Source: Nipponacmea schrenckii (Eukaryota > Mollusca > Gastropoda > Lottiidae). From it: a stretch of DNA of 64,000 nt. Location: the NCBI GenBank assembly GCA_030562195.1, contig CM060203.1, positions 7,454,208 to 7,518,207 on the forward strand. Direction: 5' to 3'. The notes under the pieces were generated by a model, which was not told the origin of the DNA, did no database searches, and saw nothing but the letters and a program-made list of their open reading frames with translations. The translations under genes and the position numbers were made by a program. Positions 61,392-64,000 of this stretch are shown here, one piece after another (the first letter of the stretch is position 1; each line of letters opens with the position of its first letter).

Positions 61392-62406
61392 TGTAGCAGA
61401 GCTATTATTAGCCAATATGTTTGTGACTCTGTGATCACATAATAGTTGTGTTCGAGTCAATTTCTACCATGAAGTTTATAACAGTTCAGATTGTTTAAAA
61501 CTATTACTTGTCACAAATATACTTTTAAATGAGTACTTTTCATTATAGCAATTATTAATTAACACTCTTCACTTCCTATATAGTCTTATCCTTGAATTTG
61601 ACTGGTTGGCTCTGATGTGGTGAACATCAGGGTGAGCACTTTTTGGCATCTCCTTGGCAAAAGTCAATGTTTGCTTGTTTCTGTCCCCTCTCCTTTATGC
61701 TCACTTTTAGACTTGGATTCGGAAGAGAACAGACCATATTGTAGCCTTTATACAATTGGATTTCCTCTATTCGTTTTTATTCGTCTGGATACACTCTTAT
61801 AATACTTCTTCAGTATTTTCAGGTATGTGTATGTTATATTGTAGGTGGGATTGGGCAGTGTAGGTGTCTATAGGAGTATGATTGCATATTTATATAAGAT
61901 CACATTATTATTTTACCTCTTCATCTTGAATTAACTATTTGTTACATATCAGTATATAAGCTTACAGTCTTAAGGTTAAACATTAATTAGAGTATCATTT
62001 CATTTGTATGTTTCATCTGAATAATTATGTTTGTTTCATCTGATTTAGTTCATATTATTTGAGTTGGCTATTTAAGTATAAAGTTTATTTAATCTAAGAA
62101 CCCCGTTACAGGGTAGGTTATTTATTTAGTTTATTTGTACTAGGTTATGAACATAATTTCATACGTATGCAGTGTATTTGAATAATGTAGTTACCTACCT
62201 TTATGACAGTACTTAATTGCGTGTATTATCCCTTTAATAGTATATGTAAGCTGTACGTACTGAACTGTGATATTTGTAAATATATATTTTAAAGGTTGTA
62301 TTATATTGTTACATTAATATTGTATTTCAGGGTTTTTAAGTATATGTTAATTAAACATGAAATTGGTTTGGTAGTTTTTCATACCGCAACACCCCGAGAT
62401 ATTACA
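61392..62406. mobile_element. Probable solo LTR with 4-bp target duplication
   Basis: Absent from copies A and B of the host repeat. It begins TGTAGCAGAGC and ends GATATTACA (TG...CA ends), and TTTA flanks it at 61388-61391 and 62407-62410. Copy B keeps the empty site GGCAATATTTACACTTTG near 54155. About 1015 bp without coding potential fits a solo LTR left by LTR-LTR recombination; another TG..CA-ended element is possible. Confidence 0.7.
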
Positions 62407-62570
62407 TTTACACTTTGCTTTGGGGTTAGTCATGGGGTATTTTAAGATCAAATTGTGGTACCGAAAAAAAAAGGAAGCCACAAGTGTCTTCGTCAATATC
62501 ATAGACCTCTAGGCCTTCTTTAAATTGCAAAATAAACTGGGGTTTTATGTTTTCTTTGGACCAAATTTAA

Positions 62571-63061
62571 AGGAGCCCAGGCTTTATTTGCTTCGGACAA
62601 TCATCCGACAGCCTCAAACACATGAAATCTTTTGGTTAGCTAATCAGAAATAGTCTACAGAGCTTACCTTTGAAATTTGAGCCTTCAAATCCATGTGTAT
62701 CCATTATTATCCGTGTTTGAAAAATCATAATGTCCTAAGAAATTACGAACGTCCCGCCATATTGGAAAACGGTTCGTCTTGATAATCAAAGAGTTATCCT
62801 TCCCGTTGTGCAATAGAGGTCATCTATATTAATAGACTACAACGCATTTTCAATTGTAGACTTTGTCAACAGGACACACAATTTTCAAACTGACTGGAGA
62901 CCAGCCGCGTACAGCACGGAAAAAAAAATGAAAAGTGAAATTTTTTGTTTGAGGTATATTTCAAGGTATTTTGCGATTTTCTTAGAGCTTGAGTATTTCT
63001 GAGGACTGTTTAAATGTAACAAAGGCCCAAAACGACCCCTAAAAATCAAGCCTGGGCCTCT
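62571..63061. mobile_element. Second TTAA-flanked MITE family
   Basis: Ends AGGAGCCCAGGCTT and, inverted, AGAGGCCCAGGCTT, flanked by TTAA at 62567-62570 and 63062-63065. Copy A of the host repeat keeps the empty site CCAAATTTAACCATT at 50362-50376. The ends differ from the AGGGATAATAGG family, so it is a separate piggyBac-type family. Confidence 0.88.
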
Positions 63062-64000
63062 TTAACCATTAAATAAGTGGTGTCAAATTGGGAAACAGTT
63101 TGCACATTGTGCAACATAAGATTATTATTTTGGGTTTTTTCTTTGGCCATGTAGCACATTATGGTCTATGCAAACTATTAGACAATTTGAATGTCAATCT
63201 ATACTTCCCTTGGCCAAAATGTCATTAAAGAATCATACTTGAAGAATTTTTTTTTATTCCACAACAAAGCATAATAATAAGCAAGTTACATGCAGGCATA
63301 AAATTAAGAAAAATAGTCTCTACTTTACTCTACATACTAATGATACTGCTTCAAGAAACAGTTTTTGTTCTCAAAGATGGCGTTAACCAGCTCAACCTTG
63401 ACCAAACTTCTTATAATTGATCTTATCTTAGTTCTACCTTTAACTACCTACATTAAGGTTGGTTAGAATATTCGCTGAGTTTACAACCTTTCCAAAATAT
63501 CCTCAAAATTCAGCAATGAATCATTTGGTCAAGTATGAAAACCAGAACTTCAAATTCCACTCGCCTTAGTAGAATGATATGTTATACCAATTATTTGTTC
63601 AAAGGCATATATATATATATAATATAAAAACAAAATGAAATTTATGTTTTCTTGACATGTCAAATCAAAAGCTATGCGATATGACATGTTACATGGTCAG
63701 TAATTGGTCAAATTGAATATTGAAGTAAGAAACAAATTATCTCATTGACCTGTCTTCTAGGTCATAGATATCTTCAAAATTAACCTTATAAATGTGATGA
63801 AGTCACGATGGCCATGCTGTTAATTGTTCAGTGTTTTGGGAGACATAATAATATATAAAACAATGGTTATGTCAACTTCTAAAATCTATTTCTATAGCGC
63901 TATCTATTTAAGATTTTCTCTTCCGGTTACTCGCTTTATATAATTGACAAATTAAAAACATTCTGTATGCTGAACCTACTTAAGATTCACTTTGATGAAA

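Larger units (their letters stand above)
60540..64000 (+). repeat. Long direct repeat, copy C, running off the window
   Basis: Opens GATGTTCAGGTCTAGTCTTTGGCC and follows copy B block by block. Two extra segments interrupt it: 61392-62406 (solo-LTR-like) and 62571-63061 (TTAA MITE). After 63066 it matches 54370-55290 of B closely, with small indels, to the last base of the window. Confidence 0.82.

Noticed and set aside
62222..62238. TATTATCCCTTTAA, a possible fourth TTAA MITE end
   Set aside because: Only about 14 bases match, there is no second end nearby and it lies inside the LTR-like element; probably chance.

Overview
This is a 64 kb stretch of AT-rich animal nuclear DNA. Introns have GT/AG borders, genes sit on both strands, and transposon relics are dense. 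The gene set and repeat types (tRNA-headed SINE with a molluscan-type tail, GAAACTTGG satellite, Penelope-like element) suggest a mollusc, probably a gastropod. That placement is inference; no species marker is visible. I read five protein-coding genes with good support, one weaker small gene and one pair of probable 5' exons.

Genes. (1) 9.7-13.9 kb, +: an intronless ORF of 1191 codons for a large secreted protein of no family I recognise. It has a TATA box and a spliced 5' UTR. (2) 14.97-21.59 kb, +: a complete 13-exon ERp44 gene (431 aa, CRFS thioredoxin motif, RDEL terminus) with a UPR-type element just upstream. (3) 26.84-29.67 kb, -: a complete 6-exon aldo-keto reductase (285 aa, catalytic tetrad intact). 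(4) 34.88-36.0 kb, -: a 99-aa secreted peptide with six mature cysteines, a TATA box and a 5' UTR exon. (5) 38.24-48.61 kb, +: a 16-exon STAND-type NTPase (1042 aa) with an MGC acylation signal, a DUF4062-like region, a P-loop NTPase and a C-terminal TPR-like region. It resembles the TTC41/TEP1 group. (6) 56.0-56.6 kb, -: a possible 80-aa two-exon gene. All exon joins in genes 2-5 keep frame by my hand count.

Repeats. 8.26-9.06 kb holds a 5'-truncated LINE with a 13-bp target duplication. 24.65-26.60 kb is a TA-flanked inverted-repeat element with a TTAA-flanked MITE nested in it. 29.97-33.24 kb is a nest: a 2.5 kb element with ~300-bp inverted repeats, two successive LINE insertions at one target, a further insert, and next to it a palindromic minisatellite element. 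The TTAA MITE family occurs three times, and a second TTAA family once. From 49 kb to the end there are three copies (A, B, C) of a long direct repeat. A and B bracket a decayed Penelope-like retroelement that carries an SGNH-hydrolase-like region, a reverse transcriptase and a GIY-YIG nuclease. Copy C carries a probable solo LTR and a TTAA MITE, and copies A or B preserve the empty target sites.

How the genes relate: nothing suggests operon-like organisation. ERp44, the secreted protein and the small peptide all belong to the secretory pathway, but their adjacency may be chance. The hand-built gene models deserve RNA-seq confirmation, and no database search was possible.
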